DNA of 64,000 bases from Flavobacterium pisciphilum. GTDB taxonomy: Bacteria > Bacteroidota > Bacteroidia > Flavobacteriales > Flavobacteriaceae. The stretch is taken from the NCBI RefSeq assembly GCF_020905345.1, contig NZ_JAJJMO010000001.1:4836001-4900000 (forward strand), in the 5' to 3' direction. The position numbers and the translations under genes were made by a program. Below, piece after piece: positions 63,478 through 64,000 of the stretch; positions within the stretch are counted from its first letter, which is position 1, and the number at the start of each line of letters is the position of its first letter. Below the pieces are notes generated by a model. It was not told where the DNA came from and did no database searches. It saw only the letters and a program-made list of their open reading frames with translations.

Positions 63478-63677
63478 TTCACATAACATCGCATTGGCAA
63501 AATGGCAGGTTAAGTGCTAAATTGAAAGTTTCTGCATTTTATTCCGCCGAATGTGTTCCACATTCGCTTTTTATTTGTAAGTTAGCTCTGTGGAAACACA
63601 TCGGCTACGTTCTCGCTAAATTGAACTTTTTGTCCAATTTATCCGCCACTTCGCCAATGCGTTTCCCGTTATGTGCC
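63478..63677 (+). repeat. attC-like cassette site 5 (200 bp)
   Basis: Starts TTCACATAAC, exact complement of GTTATGTGAA at the start of the ere(D) cassette (62034). It is a close relative of site 1 over its full length, with the same outer and inner stems. It ends GTTATGTGCC, opening the tet(X) cassette. Confidence 0.9.
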
Positions 63678-63685
63678 ATTTTTGA

Positions 63686-64000
<315 letters not shown>

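Noticed and set aside
58526..63677. Classical class 1-3 integron with standard attC sites
   Set aside because: No intI gene or attI is in the window and the ends do not fit RYYYAAC/GTTRRRY beyond AAC and GTT; the sites are called attC-like only.

Overview
The window is one strand of a Bacteroidota genome, most likely a flavobacterium. Protein best-fits (GcvT, Tra proteins, ErmF, TetX), AT-rich intergenic DNA, weak Shine-Dalgarno sequences and promoters of the TAnnTTTG (-7) type all point there; genus is not resolvable by eye. About 1-1860 is ordinary chromosome (a tail-specific protease and gcvT, both on the minus strand). From the tyrosine integrase at 2248 to the end of the window is one large CTnDOT-like integrative and conjugative element (ICE); its right end lies outside.

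Layout: integrase (2.2-3.5 kb); ssb, DUF932 and small plasmid-type genes (4.1-6.8 kb); a PRTRC gene set E-C-F-B-ThiF (6.8-10.3 kb); a defence cargo zone (10.7-23.1 kb) with a HORMA/TRIP13 (type III) CBASS operon whose effector is a two-helix membrane protein with a Nudix-like domain, an IS66 element inserted with an 8-bp target duplication in a response-regulator gene, two excisionase-like HTH genes, an unrecognised 533-aa gene coupled to an 883-aa phospholipase-D-like gene, and a TIGR02391-like abortive-infection-type gene; the transfer operon traQ-O-N-M-L-x-K-J-I-G-F-E on the minus strand (23-33 kb); a mercury operon (arsR-merTP-HMA-lipoprotein-merB-merA, 33.3-37.3 kb) lying between traE and the rest of the tra operon (traD-like, traB, parA/traA, 37.5-40.2 kb); a repeat-rich noncoding region with a candidate oriT; mobA-mobB-mobC; a SulP transporter; rteC; a 1.8-kaa methylase-helicase fusion with DUF1896; an arsenic operon, a bleomycin-resistance-type protein and a second mer-type arsR; an IS1595 element; and finally a resistance island (58-64 kb).

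The resistance island is the most striking part. OXA-347, erm(F), aadS, ere(D) and tet(X) are separated by five 138-200 bp imperfect palindromes. Each begins ...AAC and ends GTT..., and in all four complete cassettes the 9-10 bases that begin the cassette are the exact reverse complement of the arm that begins the palindrome at that same cassette's far end. This is what is expected if each gene plus its palindrome was once a circle, as in integron gene cassettes (attC sites). Forward genes start almost directly after the preceding site with no room for a promoter; the two reversed genes, erm(F) and ere(D), carry their own promoters and leaders. These two unrelated macrolide-resistance genes share a tiny upstream reading frame, MYFS(R/K)PW, in the same position, which suggests a common macrolide-sensing leader peptide. 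An upstream cassette carrying an exonuclease-BRCT gene was cut by the IS1595 element.

Functionally, the ICE combines self-transfer (Tra/Mob, RteC-type control), phage defence (CBASS and candidate systems), metal resistance (Hg, As) and resistance to beta-lactams, macrolides, aminoglycosides and tetracyclines.
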